64,000 nucleotides of DNA, taken from assembly GCF_000145275.1 (NCBI RefSeq), contig NC_014393.1:1302001-1366000 (forward strand), written 5' to 3'. Made by a program: the position numbers and the translations under genes. Within the stretch, counting starts at the first letter, position 1. The number at the start of each line of letters is the position of its first letter. Positions 34,000 through 43,537 of the stretch are shown piece by piece. The notes under the pieces were generated by a model that searched no databases, had not been told where the DNA came from, and worked only from the letters and a program-made list of their open reading frames with translations. The stretch is from Clostridium cellulovorans 743B. GTDB lineage: Bacteria > Bacillota > Clostridia > Clostridiales > Clostridiaceae.

Positions 34000-35130
34000 T
34001 TGTCTAAAGACTATGAAATTCAGGTAAAAGGACACAAAAGCATTTATGCAAAGGAAGCTGAAAGTGATACAAATGCTTCTAGGAAAATTAAAATATACTT
34101 TTCTACTCCAAGTTATGAAATGAACGATGATACAGGGGTTTTGCTTTTGATTTCTGGGTTTGGAGCTAGTACTAACTCAAAGGTATATAAAAAGATGAGG
34201 AAAGAATTTGCGGATAAATATAATTTGGTAACTATACAATGTGATTATTTCGGTAATGAGTTTATGCAAACGGAATTTTTAAGTGGGAATTATTCTCTGC
34301 AACAGATAGATTTAAATAAGATGAAGAATAGTCTTTCTGAGGAAGATTATAGTAGAATGTTTGATGAAGGGGCATTAGTATTAACGCAGCTTTTAGACGT
34401 TAACTTTACACAGGAAAACACTATTGTTTTAAAAAAGATTCAAAATGAAAGTATACATAATTTCAATGATATGGGAATAATGCAAGCTATAGACAATATA
34501 ACAGCAGTCTTAACTGTATTAGCTATTATTTATAATAATAATGTTAAAATAAACACAAAAAAGATTATAGCTATGGGACAATCACATGGTTCATATTTAG
34601 GATATCTAAGCAATAGACTTTGTCCTAATTTATTTCATTATATTCTAGATAATTCGGCTTGGGTGTATCCAAGTTATATTGATGGTGGAAGAAGTTTGGT
34701 AAGAAAAAATGGAAATCTCACAATTGTCACAAATTACGAGTATTTTGCCAAGAAAAATAATATTTCTTTTAAGTTTTTAGATTTAAAGAGAATGTATCAG
34801 AATTTTAATAATCAGTGCAAAATAGTATGTTATCATGGTGCTGAAGATCCACTTATTACTTTGGAGAATAAGCAGAGCGCAGTGAAGGACATAGAAAATC
34901 TTGTATTCAATAAGATAACTCCTGAGAAAGTAGATGGAAAGGTATTTACTAATTGCGTCCATGGACTAGGAGCAGATTTTCTTAATTTATTTGATACCTT
35001 TTATAAGAGTTATGTTGAACCAGAAAAATCAAAGGGAGATACCTTGGAATTTGATAATTATGTAGAATTTCAACAATTATCTATTGATTATACATCTGGA
35101 TTGCCAGTTGTAGAGCTAAGAAATAGTTAA
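34000..35130 (+). CDS. DUF2920-type alpha/beta-hydrolase-like protein
   Basis: 376 residues, TTG start with GAGGAGG 6-8 bases upstream. The order of features matches DUF2920 proteins: KIYFSTPSYEMNDDTGVLLLISGFGAS, DYFGNEFMQ, and a nucleophile elbow AMGQSHGSYLGYLS (GxSxG). HGAEDPLI supplies the acid loop and CVHGLGADF the His. These proteins are found in clostridia and in flagellin-glycosylation loci of Campylobacter, but no flagellar gene is near. Enzyme activity is unproven. A stretch of decayed short repeats follows. Confidence 0.82.
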   Translation: MSKDYEIQVKGHKSIYAKEAESDTNASRKIKIYFSTPSYEMNDDTGVLLLISGFGASTNSKVYKKMRKEFADKYNLVTIQCDYFGNEFMQTEFLSGNYSLQQIDLNKMKNSLSEEDYSRMFDEGALVLTQLLDVNFTQENTIVLKKIQNESIHNFNDMGIMQAIDNITAVLTVLAIIYNNNVKINTKKIIAMGQSHGSYLGYLSNRLCPNLFHYILDNSAWVYPSYIDGGRSLVRKNGNLTIVTNYEYFAKKNNISFKFLDLKRMYQNFNNQCKIVCYHGAEDPLITLENKQSAVKDIENLVFNKITPEKVDGKVFTNCVHGLGADFLNLFDTFYKSYVEPEKSKGDTLEFDNYVEFQQLSIDYTSGLPVVELRNS

Positions 35131-35189
35131 TAGTTTAAATAATATTAGCTTAAATAAGTATTATAGTATAACAAGCTTTTACCAGGTGA

Positions 35190-35340
35190 AAGTATTATAA
35201 GCAAAACAATACAATAAGTTAAAAAAGTATTACAAGTTAAAAAGCTATAAGTTAAAAAATATTACAAGCTTAAAATATCATAAGTCAAAGATACTACAAG
35301 TTTAGAATATTATAAGTTAAAAAAGTTACAGGCTAGAAAA
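35190..35340. repeat. Degenerate 16-17-bp tandem repeats
   Basis: About nine units related to ATTACAAGTTAAAAA follow each other (for example GTATTACAAGTTAAAAA, GCTATAAGTTAAAAAAT, ATTACAAGCTTAAAAT, ATTATAAGTTAAAAAA). They fill the space between the DUF2920-like and lipoprotein genes. Confidence 0.75.
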
Positions 35341-35357
35341 ATGTAAATGGAGGAACT

Positions 35358-35924
35358 ATGAAGAAAAAAATATTTTTAAGTGTATTTATCGCTATAGGGA
35401 TTTTTGCAGGAGGATGTAGTAATGAGAATTCTAAGGAAAGTACGAAAAATGAAGTCAATCAATTGATAGATACAACAGATAATACTAAAAATAATGATAA
35501 TAATTCTGAGGATGCAAATAAAGCGCAAGAAAACTTAAAGGTTCAAGAAATTTGGAGTGGTAATTGGCAAAAAGGTCAAGGTGGAACAGAGGGAGCATCT
35601 GGAGCAATTACTATATCTGAGGTTAATGAAAAGCAATTTAAATTTTCTCTAAATGCTTCATTTGTAACCAAATCCAAGGATGCAGAGGGCAAAGAATTTT
35701 TGAATCCCCATGAAGGTCAAATTCAAGGAATAGCCTATCTTAATTCTAACAGTGAGGCCTACTACACAGATAAAGAATTTCCAGATTATAAGATGATATT
35801 CACAAGTAAAGGCAAGACTATAAGTGTTCAGGAGGTTAACACAAAAACTAATGATGATTACGGTAGCTCACCAAATGCTGGAGTAAATGTGAGATTTTCT
35901 GGTGACTATTCAAAAAAACAATAA
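35358..35924 (+). CDS. Lipoprotein of unknown function
   Basis: 188 residues, TGGAGG before the ATG. A lipoprotein signal is clear: MKKKIFLSVFIAIGIFAGGC, with Cys20 as the lipidated residue. A low-complexity Asn/Asp/Lys spacer of about 45 residues follows, then one small beta-rich domain (EIWSGNWQKGQGGTEGASGA, ITISEVNEKQFKFSLNASF, GQIQGIAYLNSNSEAYYTD). I know no name for it; the fold pattern recalls lysozyme-inhibitor-like or lipocalin-like barrels. The ABC exporter downstream may or may not be linked. Confidence 0.82.
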   Translation: MKKKIFLSVFIAIGIFAGGCSNENSKESTKNEVNQLIDTTDNTKNNDNNSEDANKAQENLKVQEIWSGNWQKGQGGTEGASGAITISEVNEKQFKFSLNASFVTKSKDAEGKEFLNPHEGQIQGIAYLNSNSEAYYTDKEFPDYKMIFTSKGKTISVQEVNTKTNDDYGSSPNAGVNVRFSGDYSKKQ

Positions 35925-35930
35925 GCATAT

Positions 35931-36128
35931 TTGTTAATAGTATATTTTCTAGTAAGTTTCATTGATGTTTTAGGATTAGCTACTATTTGTTTATATACGA
36001 TAGGATTTTTGATGGACAGTTCCAAAATGAAAGTTTACATATTCCTCAAGTTGGAATTGCCATCTTGTTTTTTAGTAGGCATATCTCCATTAATTGTGAA
36101 TTTAGTATATTTATCTCTAGTTTTTTAA
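35931..36128 (+). other. Hydrophobic open frame, doubtful gene
   Basis: A 65-codon frame from TTG encodes two membrane-like stretches (FLVSFIDVLGLATICLYTIGF and a C-terminal one). There is no ribosome binding site, no recognised family, and AT-rich DNA gives such frames by chance. It may be the decayed remains of a membrane gene before the ABC exporter. Confidence 0.2.
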
Positions 36129-36184
36129 TATCTTCTTCTATATAATCAGTATATACATAATTGTTTTGGAAGGGAATGATAAAT

Positions 36185-37819
36185 ATGGGTAAGCTAAGTA
36201 ACCTGCTAAAGCTGAAACCTTTTATTAAAAAATATTATTTGATTTTCTGGGCTGGAATCGTAGGTATGATATTTTGTTCTATTATAGCTACTCCAGTTCC
36301 ATACATAATAGGTACAATAATGGACAAGGTGCTTATTGGAGAGAAAAGCTATAAGGAGTTTTACATTTATATTGGAGTAATAGCTGTATTATATATTTTA
36401 AGATACATAATAGCTATTGCATCACAATATATGTTTGTAAAAATCAATAACTTAGTAGTTAATGAAATGAGATATACTGTAATGGAAAAGGTAATAGCTT
36501 TACCTATGAACTATTTATCAAATACGGAAAAGGGGTATGTGCAAAGTAGAATAGCTGAATGTAGTTCTATTGGAAATGTTTTTTCGCCTGGAGTTGTAGG
36601 AATATTTTTAAGTATATTTGATGCAGTATTAGCAATCGTGACGATGTTCTCTATAAATTATAAATTGGCAATAGTAATTTTAATTTTAGCACCAATATTT
36701 TTCTTTGCATCAAAAACTTCAGCTGAGGGTTTTATGAAAAGCACAAAGGATATGTTAGAATCCAGTGCAATTTTAAATGGAGAATCTTTTGAAATAATCA
36801 ACGGTATCGAGGATATAAAAGTTCTTAACGGAAAAAGACAGCATCTTAGTAAATTTAAAAGCAGGCTTGGAGAAGTTATAAAAAGTAGTATAAAACAAAG
36901 TAAATCGATGATTTTATTTATAGAGAATATCACAGCTATAAATGACTTTGGATCACTTTTAGTATTATTTATTTCAGGAATAATGATTTTAAAAGGGAAC
37001 TTCACCATAGGACTTTATACTTCATTTTCTTTGTATATGGCAAAGATTTTTTCTTGTACTCAAGGGTTAGCGACTATAGGAACCACCTTAAAGCCTGTTT
37101 GTTTGAGTATTGAAAGGTTATATGAACTTTTAGATATGAAGGATGAAAATAGTGGTAGATCTGAAAAGTTAAATGGGAAAATAGAAAAGATTAAGTTTGA
37201 TAATGTTAATTTTAAATATAATGAGAATTCAAAAGAAGTTTTAAATTCTCTAAGTTTACATATAAACAAGGGTGAAAAAGTTCTGATAAAAGGAGAAAAT
37301 GGCTCTGGAAAATCAACGATTATTAAGTTGTTGCTTGGTTTATATACTCCAGCAAAGGGACAAATATTATATAACGATATAGACTCAGCAGTTATAGATA
37401 TTAAGAGTATAAGAGAAAGAATAAGCATTGTATCTCAGAATATATTCTTATTTAAAGGAACTGTATTAGATAATATATTGTACGGGCAAAACGAGAAAAA
37501 TCGTAAAGATGTAGAAAAGCTTATAGATCAATTAAAGCTCCAAGAATATATAAACAGATTTCCGCAGGGTTTAGATACAGAAATAGTTCAGAATACTGCT
37601 GGGGTTTCTGGGGGACAAGCTCAAGTTATAGCTTTTATTAGAGCGTTACTTTCTCAGAAAGATGTGATAATACTAGACGAACCTATTTCAAATGTGGATG
37701 CTGAAACAAGAGATATAATCTTAGAAATTTTAGAGAAAAGAGATTTCAATGGAATCTTAATTGTTGTATCTCACTTTATCGAGGGAATGGATTTTATAAA
37801 TAGAACTATAGAAATATAA
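36185..37819 (+). CDS. ABC exporter, fused membrane and ATPase domains
   Basis: 544 residues from the ATG at 36185, with GGAAGGGA 8-9 bases upstream; the TTG at 36161 and an ATG at 36176 are worse. Six membrane segments (about 20-290), then an ABC domain: Walker A GENGSGKST, Q-loop IVSQNIF, signature VSGGQAQ, Walker B VIILDEPIS, H-loop VVSHF. There is no peptidase C39 domain. Half-size exporters like this work as homodimers; substrates include peptides, lipids and drugs. The signature is followed by QAQVIAF rather than the usual QxQRxAxAR, a mild oddity. Confidence 0.92.
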   Translation: MGKLSNLLKLKPFIKKYYLIFWAGIVGMIFCSIIATPVPYIIGTIMDKVLIGEKSYKEFYIYIGVIAVLYILRYIIAIASQYMFVKINNLVVNEMRYTVMEKVIALPMNYLSNTEKGYVQSRIAECSSIGNVFSPGVVGIFLSIFDAVLAIVTMFSINYKLAIVILILAPIFFFASKTSAEGFMKSTKDMLESSAILNGESFEIINGIEDIKVLNGKRQHLSKFKSRLGEVIKSSIKQSKSMILFIENITAINDFGSLLVLFISGIMILKGNFTIGLYTSFSLYMAKIFSCTQGLATIGTTLKPVCLSIERLYELLDMKDENSGRSEKLNGKIEKIKFDNVNFKYNENSKEVLNSLSLHINKGEKVLIKGENGSGKSTIIKLLLGLYTPAKGQILYNDIDSAVIDIKSIRERISIVSQNIFLFKGTVLDNILYGQNEKNRKDVEKLIDQLKLQEYINRFPQGLDTEIVQNTAGVSGGQAQVIAFIRALLSQKDVIILDEPISNVDAETRDIILEILEKRDFNGILIVVSHFIEGMDFINRTIEI

Positions 37820-37943
37820 CCCCATGGCTAACATGGATATATCAACTTAAAAATATAAAATTATGGCTATAAGTAACTTAATAGTGAAGCCTCTCATAAA
37901 ATAATTATGGGTAAAAAAGGATGAAAGCGTAGGAGGATAAGCT

Positions 37944-39035
37944 ATGGGTGCAAAACATTTTTTTGTTTGTGGAAATACAGCTAAGGGATTCTGCAACCTT
38001 TTTAACGATAATATAAAAAACTTAAGAAAAATATTTATTCTAAAGGGTGGTCCAGGTACAGGAAAGTCAACTCTAATGAAAAAAATAGGGACTGAGATGG
38101 AAAAACTTCAATATGACGTTGAATATATACATTGCTCATCTGATCCAGATTCTTTAGATGGAGTTCTTATTAACAAGTTAGGTGTAGGAATTGTTGATGG
38201 AACAGCACCTCACGTTATTGAACCAACAGCACCAGGTGCTATTGAAGAGTACGTAAATTTAGGAATTGCTTGGGATACGGATAAACTAGCAGTTCGTACA
38301 AAAGAAATACTAGAGATACAAAATAATATAAAGCCCTGTTATGAAAAAGCCTATGAAGAGTTTGCTAAAGGCTTAAAGGTTCATGATGAATGGGAAAAAA
38401 TCTATATTGAAAATATGGATTTTTCAAAGGCCAATAAATTTACAGAAGAAATTATTAAAAAGTTATTAAGTGCTATTCATTTAAATAAAACAGCTTCTAT
38501 TAAGCATCGTTTCTTTGGTGGTTCTACACCTTATGGTGCAATGGATTTTGTAGAAAATATTACAGAGAATATTGCAAAACGTTATTTTATCAAGGGTAGA
38601 CCAGGTACAGGTAAATCAACTATGCTAAAGAAAATATTGAAAGAATCCGAAAGCAGAGGAATAGATACAGAAGTTTATCATTGTGGTTTCGATCCAGATA
38701 GTTTAGATATGTTACTTTTCCCAGAATTAAGTCTTTGTATATTTGATAGTACAGCACCTCATGAATATTTCCCACAGCGTGATGAAGATGAGGTCATCGA
38801 TATGTATAAGGAATTAGTTAAAGATCAGACAGATATAACTTATGAGATTGAACTTACAGACATTGTTGCTAGATATAAAGCTTGTACAAATGAAGGAACC
38901 AAACATCTTGCAACTGCAAAAACTTATCATGATGAATTAGAAAAATTTTATATAGATGCTACTGACTTTAAGAAAATTGATAAAATTTACGAAGAACTCT
39001 ATGACAAAATTATGAAATATCATAAAGAAGTATAA
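37944..39035 (+). CDS. Two-P-loop ATPase-like protein (PRK06851 type)
   Basis: 363 residues, AGGAGG upstream. It is an internal duplication: half 1 has Walker A GGPGTGKST (35-43), then HCSSDPDSLDGV and VDGTAPHVIEP; half 2 has GRPGTGKST (218-226), then HCGFDPDSLDML and FDSTAPHEYFP. Each half ends in a helical region. I recall such proteins as a conserved, uncharacterised clostridial/bacillar ATPase family; function unknown. The paired conserved motifs after each P-loop are its most striking trait. The SUFU-domain gene follows. Confidence 0.85.
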   Translation: MGAKHFFVCGNTAKGFCNLFNDNIKNLRKIFILKGGPGTGKSTLMKKIGTEMEKLQYDVEYIHCSSDPDSLDGVLINKLGVGIVDGTAPHVIEPTAPGAIEEYVNLGIAWDTDKLAVRTKEILEIQNNIKPCYEKAYEEFAKGLKVHDEWEKIYIENMDFSKANKFTEEIIKKLLSAIHLNKTASIKHRFFGGSTPYGAMDFVENITENIAKRYFIKGRPGTGKSTMLKKILKESESRGIDTEVYHCGFDPDSLDMLLFPELSLCIFDSTAPHEYFPQRDEDEVIDMYKELVKDQTDITYEIELTDIVARYKACTNEGTKHLATAKTYHDELEKFYIDATDFKKIDKIYEELYDKIMKYHKEV

Positions 39036-39163
39036 AATCATCATTTTAATTGGTATTATGTAAAAATACTATGGTTAATCCAACACAAAATAGACATAGT
39101 TAATGTGGATTGGATAACAATAAAAATATAACAGAGAGTAAAACACCAAGGGAGATTTTTAAA

Positions 39164-39823
39164 ATGACATTAGATGAATATATGATTCACTTAAAAGAAG
39201 ATCAGGGTTGGGCACCAGGCTGGGAAAGTATAGATGGAGAGTTTGAAAAAATTTATGGAAACCAAGAGGCGGAACATTTTGCAACAAACCTTACAGCACG
39301 TTCACTTTTGGGAGGAAATGAATATTTAGACGGATATAGTATATATAAATCTCCCAAAGGATATAGACATATAGTAACTTATGGTTTAACAGAACTTTAT
39401 GCTGATGAAAAGGCTTTTGGAGGAGAATATAGTAAGTGGGGGTACGAAATGACTGTAAAACTCCTAGCAAAGGATACGGAGGAATGTATGTGGGCAATTA
39501 GTATGTTAAGTAATCTTGCTAGGTATACTTTTACTTCTCAAAAGTATTTTCAGCCATATCAATATATAGCAGGTAATGGAGAGCCTATAAAGATTGGCTC
39601 AAATTCAAAGATAACTGCATTGGTAGTAGTTAACGATACGGAATTAACTACTATTGATACAGTTCATGGGAAAGTAGGCTTTATGCAGCTTGTTGGTATT
39701 ACTGAGCGGGAATTAGAAATCATTAAGGAAGATAGAGCGCAGGTTTTTGAATTAATCGAACTGATGAAAGAGGATAATCCCATGTTAGTAATAGATTTAT
39801 CGAGGACTAAGAGTTATTTATAA
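39164..39823 (+). CDS. Suppressor-of-fused (SUFU) domain protein
   Basis: 219 residues from the ATG at 39164, with AGGGAG 9 bases upstream; an in-frame TTG at 39110 has no such site. The SUFU pattern is plain: GWESIDGEFEKIYGNQEAEHFATNL, GGNEYLDGYSIYKS, IVTYGLTELYADEKAFGGEYSKWGYEMTVKL, and LTTIDTVHGKVGFMQLVGITERELEII. In bacteria this domain occurs as an immunity protein against polymorphic toxins and in other unknown roles. No toxin gene is adjacent. Confidence 0.9.
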   Translation: MTLDEYMIHLKEDQGWAPGWESIDGEFEKIYGNQEAEHFATNLTARSLLGGNEYLDGYSIYKSPKGYRHIVTYGLTELYADEKAFGGEYSKWGYEMTVKLLAKDTEECMWAISMLSNLARYTFTSQKYFQPYQYIAGNGEPIKIGSNSKITALVVVNDTELTTIDTVHGKVGFMQLVGITERELEIIKEDRAQVFELIELMKEDNPMLVIDLSRTKSYL

Positions 39824-39834
39824 TAACATGAAAT

Positions 39835-39921
39835 AATAACTATAAAGTTATAATGACAAACTCAAAGCTACAACAAGAAACTAAAGGTTATAATAATAAA
39901 CATCAAAGCCACAACAAGTCA
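39835..39921. repeat. Degenerate ~20-bp tandem repeats after the SUFU gene
   Basis: Units AACTATAAAGTTATAATGAC, AAACTCAAAGCTACAACAAG, AAACTAAAGGTTATAATAAT and AAACATCAAAGCCACAACAA follow each other. Confidence 0.65.
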
Positions 39922-40013
39922 GAAGGCTTTCGTGAGAATTTATTAATGTAGAAAATTATAGGATTTAATTTTAAAGTTTTTCATCTAATAAATTTTAAAT
40001 TTTTTCAATATAT

Positions 40014-40061
40014 AAGAGCTACCTGAACGTAGGAGTGAGTCCTAGAATTCAGGTAGCTCTT
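40014..40061. terminator. Strong bidirectional terminator hairpin
   Basis: A perfect 14-bp stem AAGAGCTACCTGAA / TTCAGGTAGCTCTT around a 20-base loop. On the minus strand it closes the SGNH esterase transcript and is followed by a T-containing run (ATTGAAAAAATTT); it also blocks reading from the left. Confidence 0.88.
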
Positions 40062-40066
40062 GAAAT

Positions 40067-41161
40067 TTACCACTTCATAATTTTTTTAACTTCTTCTATT
40101 AAGCGTTTAGACATTTTATCGTGAGTTATTTCAACAGGATGCCAATCAGCACCAATACCATCACTTTCAAGTTGAACTTCAAAACGCATAGAGTGGACTT
40201 TTGTATCGTTAGTTTCTCTTGCAAATTCCATTACAGCTTTTTCAACAGCAGGACATAAGTCTTGTCCCATTGCTCCTAAGGTACAGATTATTTCTGAGGT
40301 TGGATTGCAAGCTTTTACTTGACTTAGCAAGTTATAATATTCAGTCGTGAACTTTTCAATTCTTTCATCAATGCCTTTTGTATAACTATTATCATTTGTT
40401 CCTAGGTTTATTATGATTAAATCAGGAACGTAAGTAGAGTTGTCCCAAACTTCAAAATCAGTTTTCCCCATGTTTCTGTCAAAGGCTGCATCGGTATATT
40501 TATATAACATAGGCATTAACCATTCATCGTTAGCCTCGTCAACTTCAGTCCAAGAAGAAATTATACCTATACCACTCCAAGAAACACAACGGAAGTCAGC
40601 ATCAAAATGTCTAGCTGTTTTTGCAGCATAGGCAGACCAAGGATTTTCTTGTGCAGTAGTAAAGGTGTCTACATTCCAAACTCCTTCAATACCATAGCCA
40701 CAAGTAATAGAGTCGCCTATAAATTCGATTTTATGTTCTTTGTTTTTTGTAGGCTTTATTGGTTCTACAGCCTCAACTATGATTTCCTTAATGCCTGCAT
40801 AAGCAAAGGCTACTTCTGATACCTTCATAAGGCGTATTTTAACTGGTTTACAGGTATCGCTATTGTATAACTCATAAACAGCTTCCTCTGTGTCTAGTGG
40901 AAAACGCTTACTTGGTGTTTCTTCATCGTCAACGAAAACTGCAACCCAAGCCTTCAGTGAATCTTCCCATTTAGATTTATCAGAACATAAAACAGCACTA
41001 ACCTTTGTGCCAGTAAATTCAAACTCAACTCCAGAGCAAGAATAATTTATGTATCTGATGTCATCGACACTTTTAGTTCTCCCTAGGATTTTAACGTTGT
41101 CTTCATTAGCTTTGAAGGTCATGGTTTTAATTTCTTTAGTATTGCCAAAAGATGATTGCAT
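40067..41161 (-). CDS. SGNH/GDSL esterase, carbohydrate esterase family 2-like
   Basis: 364 residues. The N-terminal ~130 residues form a jelly-roll-like beta domain as in CE2 enzymes (YINYSCSGVEFEFTGTKVSAVL). The SGNH catalytic blocks follow: IEFIGDSITCGYG with the nucleophile Ser, WSGIGI with the Gly, NLGTNDNSY with the Asn, and GADWHPVEITHDKM with the Asp/His pair. No signal peptide, so cytoplasmic action on oligosaccharides (deacetylation) is likely, fitting the other glucan genes in the window. Single gene with its own terminator. Confidence 0.92.
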   Translation of the reverse strand: MQSSFGNTKEIKTMTFKANEDNVKILGRTKSVDDIRYINYSCSGVEFEFTGTKVSAVLCSDKSKWEDSLKAWVAVFVDDEETPSKRFPLDTEEAVYELYNSDTCKPVKIRLMKVSEVAFAYAGIKEIIVEAVEPIKPTKNKEHKIEFIGDSITCGYGIEGVWNVDTFTTAQENPWSAYAAKTARHFDADFRCVSWSGIGIISSWTEVDEANDEWLMPMLYKYTDAAFDRNMGKTDFEVWDNSTYVPDLIIINLGTNDNSYTKGIDERIEKFTTEYYNLLSQVKACNPTSEIICTLGAMGQDLCPAVEKAVMEFARETNDTKVHSMRFEVQLESDGIGADWHPVEITHDKMSKRLIEEVKKIMKW

Positions 41162-41449
41162 GTATAAACTCCCCTTATTTATAAAAATGTTTTGGTAATA
41201 TATATTTTATATAGTCTAAAATGTTGTTTAGTTAAATGTACTCTTGAACTATAATACCATTTAGAAAATTTTTCAATAGTACTTTTTATGGTTTTTTCAT
41301 GTAGTTTTTTCACTTTTATAATCATTTATATATTCCTGTGATGCTTCAACATTAAATTTATATAATATTGATAAGCTTTTAAATTATAAGATATATAGAC
41401 TTACTAAGGAGGATTTATAGCATTTGCAAATCTTGGTGTAACATAAAAG

Positions 41450-42751
41450 TTATTTAAGGTCTATTGTAACTTTGGAAGCTTCATCTAATTGATAAAATTC
41501 CTCAATTCGAGATGTACCAATTTTATATTTTTTATTCTTGGAAACCCCTTTAAAGCACATTACAAAGTCATGTTGATTTTCTGGCGATACTTGAATATAA
41601 GAACTTTTATTTTTTAAGAAATTTCCTTGACTATCATATAAACCTAAATATTCAGATTGGATTAATGGTATTTTTCCTTCAGCTGTATAGAAAACTTTAA
41701 GAGTATCGTCTTCCCATTCAAATTTCTTGACCACTAGTTTTCCAAGTTCTCCTTGGGATAATTCTAATGGTAAGCTATTCATATCATATAGTCTTGGATT
41801 AGCTACAAAATCGTCATTACAACTAAATGGTAATAAGGTTAGTGATTTTATATCATCATGTAAAAATGCTTTAAAGTGGAGTTCACTACTAAGTTCATTA
41901 CGAGAAGTGCTAGTTTCTCTTATCATATTACCTTTATCATCAAATAAAAAGAAGTAAAACTTAAAAAATTTAGTTATTTCTATTTCTATACTAGTTGATA
42001 AAGGGGAGGAATTTATGCGTTTAATAGTTAAAGGTTCTTTCCCTAGAGTAATGGTTTTATTTAGTTCATAAGTTTTTGTAGCTTTATGAACTTCTTCTTT
42101 ATTTACCTGCATGTTAAACTTCCAGCTACCTTTTAACATATCTAGAGCTGAAATATCAAGATCCAAATAGAATATATCAGAAAGGTTACTTCTCATTATA
42201 TTGAGATGTATTAATCCATCATATTGATTATCATTTATGAATTTTCCATTGCCAAAGTTGTCAGAAGGAATACTTTCTCCATCGACCTTAAAGGTTGCAA
42301 GGATGTCTCTAGGATATTGTATTAAATCAGTTAATTTATCATCACTGATAATTGAATATGCAATAAATAACTCATTATCATCACAGACAATTTCCTTTAC
42401 AGTAAAAGTAACACCTTTATCGTAAGCTGATAAGTTAACATTGCTAGAGTACTTGGCATAATTAACATGATTGCCTCTTAAAGACTGATAAGTCTCGATT
42501 ATTGATTTTTGTACCACAGAGGCAAAGGTAGAGTTATTTATAGAAAATGTCCCAATGGATATCAATAAAATCGCTGCTGTACCATAGTTAATTAATTTTT
42601 TCTTTTTAAATAGCTTTTTATCTATTCTTTGCTTTATCCTTTTTGAGGTGGTTTCGTCTAATTGAAAATCGTCGTAAATATTCTCATCTGTATCAGCATA
42701 ATTTAATAATTCGTATATATCCTTTTCATCATGTTTAACTGAAGTTCTCAT
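41450..42751 (-). CDS. DUF4179-type membrane protein, probable anti-sigma factor 2
   Basis: 433 residues. The ATG follows the sigma gene's TAG directly, with GGGAGG inside that gene's end. The charged cytoplasmic part of about 57 residues (ELLNYADTDENIYDDFQLDE) precedes one membrane segment (NYGTAAILLISIGTFSI), then a large outer part with FASVVQKSIIETYQSLRG and DKGVTFTVKEIVCDDNELFI, as in the protein at 21847. Expected to bind its partner sigma factor at the membrane. The two outer domains are diverged, so they likely sense different signals. Confidence 0.85.
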   Translation of the reverse strand: MRTSVKHDEKDIYELLNYADTDENIYDDFQLDETTSKRIKQRIDKKLFKKKKLINYGTAAILLISIGTFSINNSTFASVVQKSIIETYQSLRGNHVNYAKYSSNVNLSAYDKGVTFTVKEIVCDDNELFIAYSIISDDKLTDLIQYPRDILATFKVDGESIPSDNFGNGKFINDNQYDGLIHLNIMRSNLSDIFYLDLDISALDMLKGSWKFNMQVNKEEVHKATKTYELNKTITLGKEPLTIKRINSSPLSTSIEIEITKFFKFYFFLFDDKGNMIRETSTSRNELSSELHFKAFLHDDIKSLTLLPFSCNDDFVANPRLYDMNSLPLELSQGELGKLVVKKFEWEDDTLKVFYTAEGKIPLIQSEYLGLYDSQGNFLKNKSSYIQVSPENQHDFVMCFKGVSKNKKYKIGTSRIEEFYQLDEASKVTIDLK

Positions 42752-43312
42752 CTAATTACCTCCCATGATTTCGTTCCATTTATTTTTTATAGATTTTCTG
42801 CCACGAGTTAACCGATTGTCAACAGCACTTCTTCTTAGCTGAAGATCTTTAGCAATATCAATTATTTTTTGGTCTAAAAGATATCGTCTTATAAAAATTT
42901 TTTTATCGGTTTCTTCCATATCGCTGATTAGATTATAAACAGTGTTAAGGTCATTGTTTTGGATAATTATGTCCTCGGTACTCGTATCTCCATTAGTTAT
43001 AGAATCTTCTAGTTCAACTATCTGAGGATTTTTAGTAGCTTTTCTTAGATAGTCTATTGCTTTATATTTGGAAACAGCTACAAGCCATTTATCAAAGGTA
43101 GTGATTTCAGAATTATATTTTGAAGCATTAATCCAAATGCCAACAAAAATATCACTAACGCATTCTTCTATATCCTCATGACTAGTGACGTCTCTTAAGA
43201 CATTGATTACTATTTTATAGACTAGTCCAATATATTTTGAATAAATATAGTCCAAGGCTTTAGGGTTTCCTTTCTTTAGTTCAACTGCAAAATTATCTTC
43301 ATTAATCTTCAT
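42752..43312 (-). CDS. ECF-type RNA polymerase sigma factor 2
   Basis: 186 residues; AGGAGG lies 5-6 bases before the ATG. Region 2: EECVSDIFVGIWINASKYN and FDKWLVAVSKYKAIDYLRKA; region 4: IIDIAKDLQLRRSAVDNRLTRGRKSIKNKW. It forms a two-gene operon with the DUF4179 protein, the same layout as at 21261-22962, so the pair was duplicated or gained twice. Confidence 0.93.
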   Translation of the reverse strand: MKINEDNFAVELKKGNPKALDYIYSKYIGLVYKIVINVLRDVTSHEDIEECVSDIFVGIWINASKYNSEITTFDKWLVAVSKYKAIDYLRKATKNPQIVELEDSITNGDTSTEDIIIQNNDLNTVYNLISDMEETDKKIFIRRYLLDQKIIDIAKDLQLRRSAVDNRLTRGRKSIKNKWNEIMGGN

Positions 43313-43537
43313 TGTGTATACCTCCTGAAGAGCTCTTCAATAAATAAATACGAAATATATAGTGATTTCTATCAGATGAAGAAAAAAGTTTTTAATGGAA
43401 CAAGATTACAAGGAGATTATACTATAAGTTAGAAGTTTTAATTTACATTTATCAAAATATATGGGAACTAGTCTCAATTTAAGATATAATAAAGCTATGT
43501 TGTATTATGATAATATTTGTAAAGCGGAGGGGATAGA

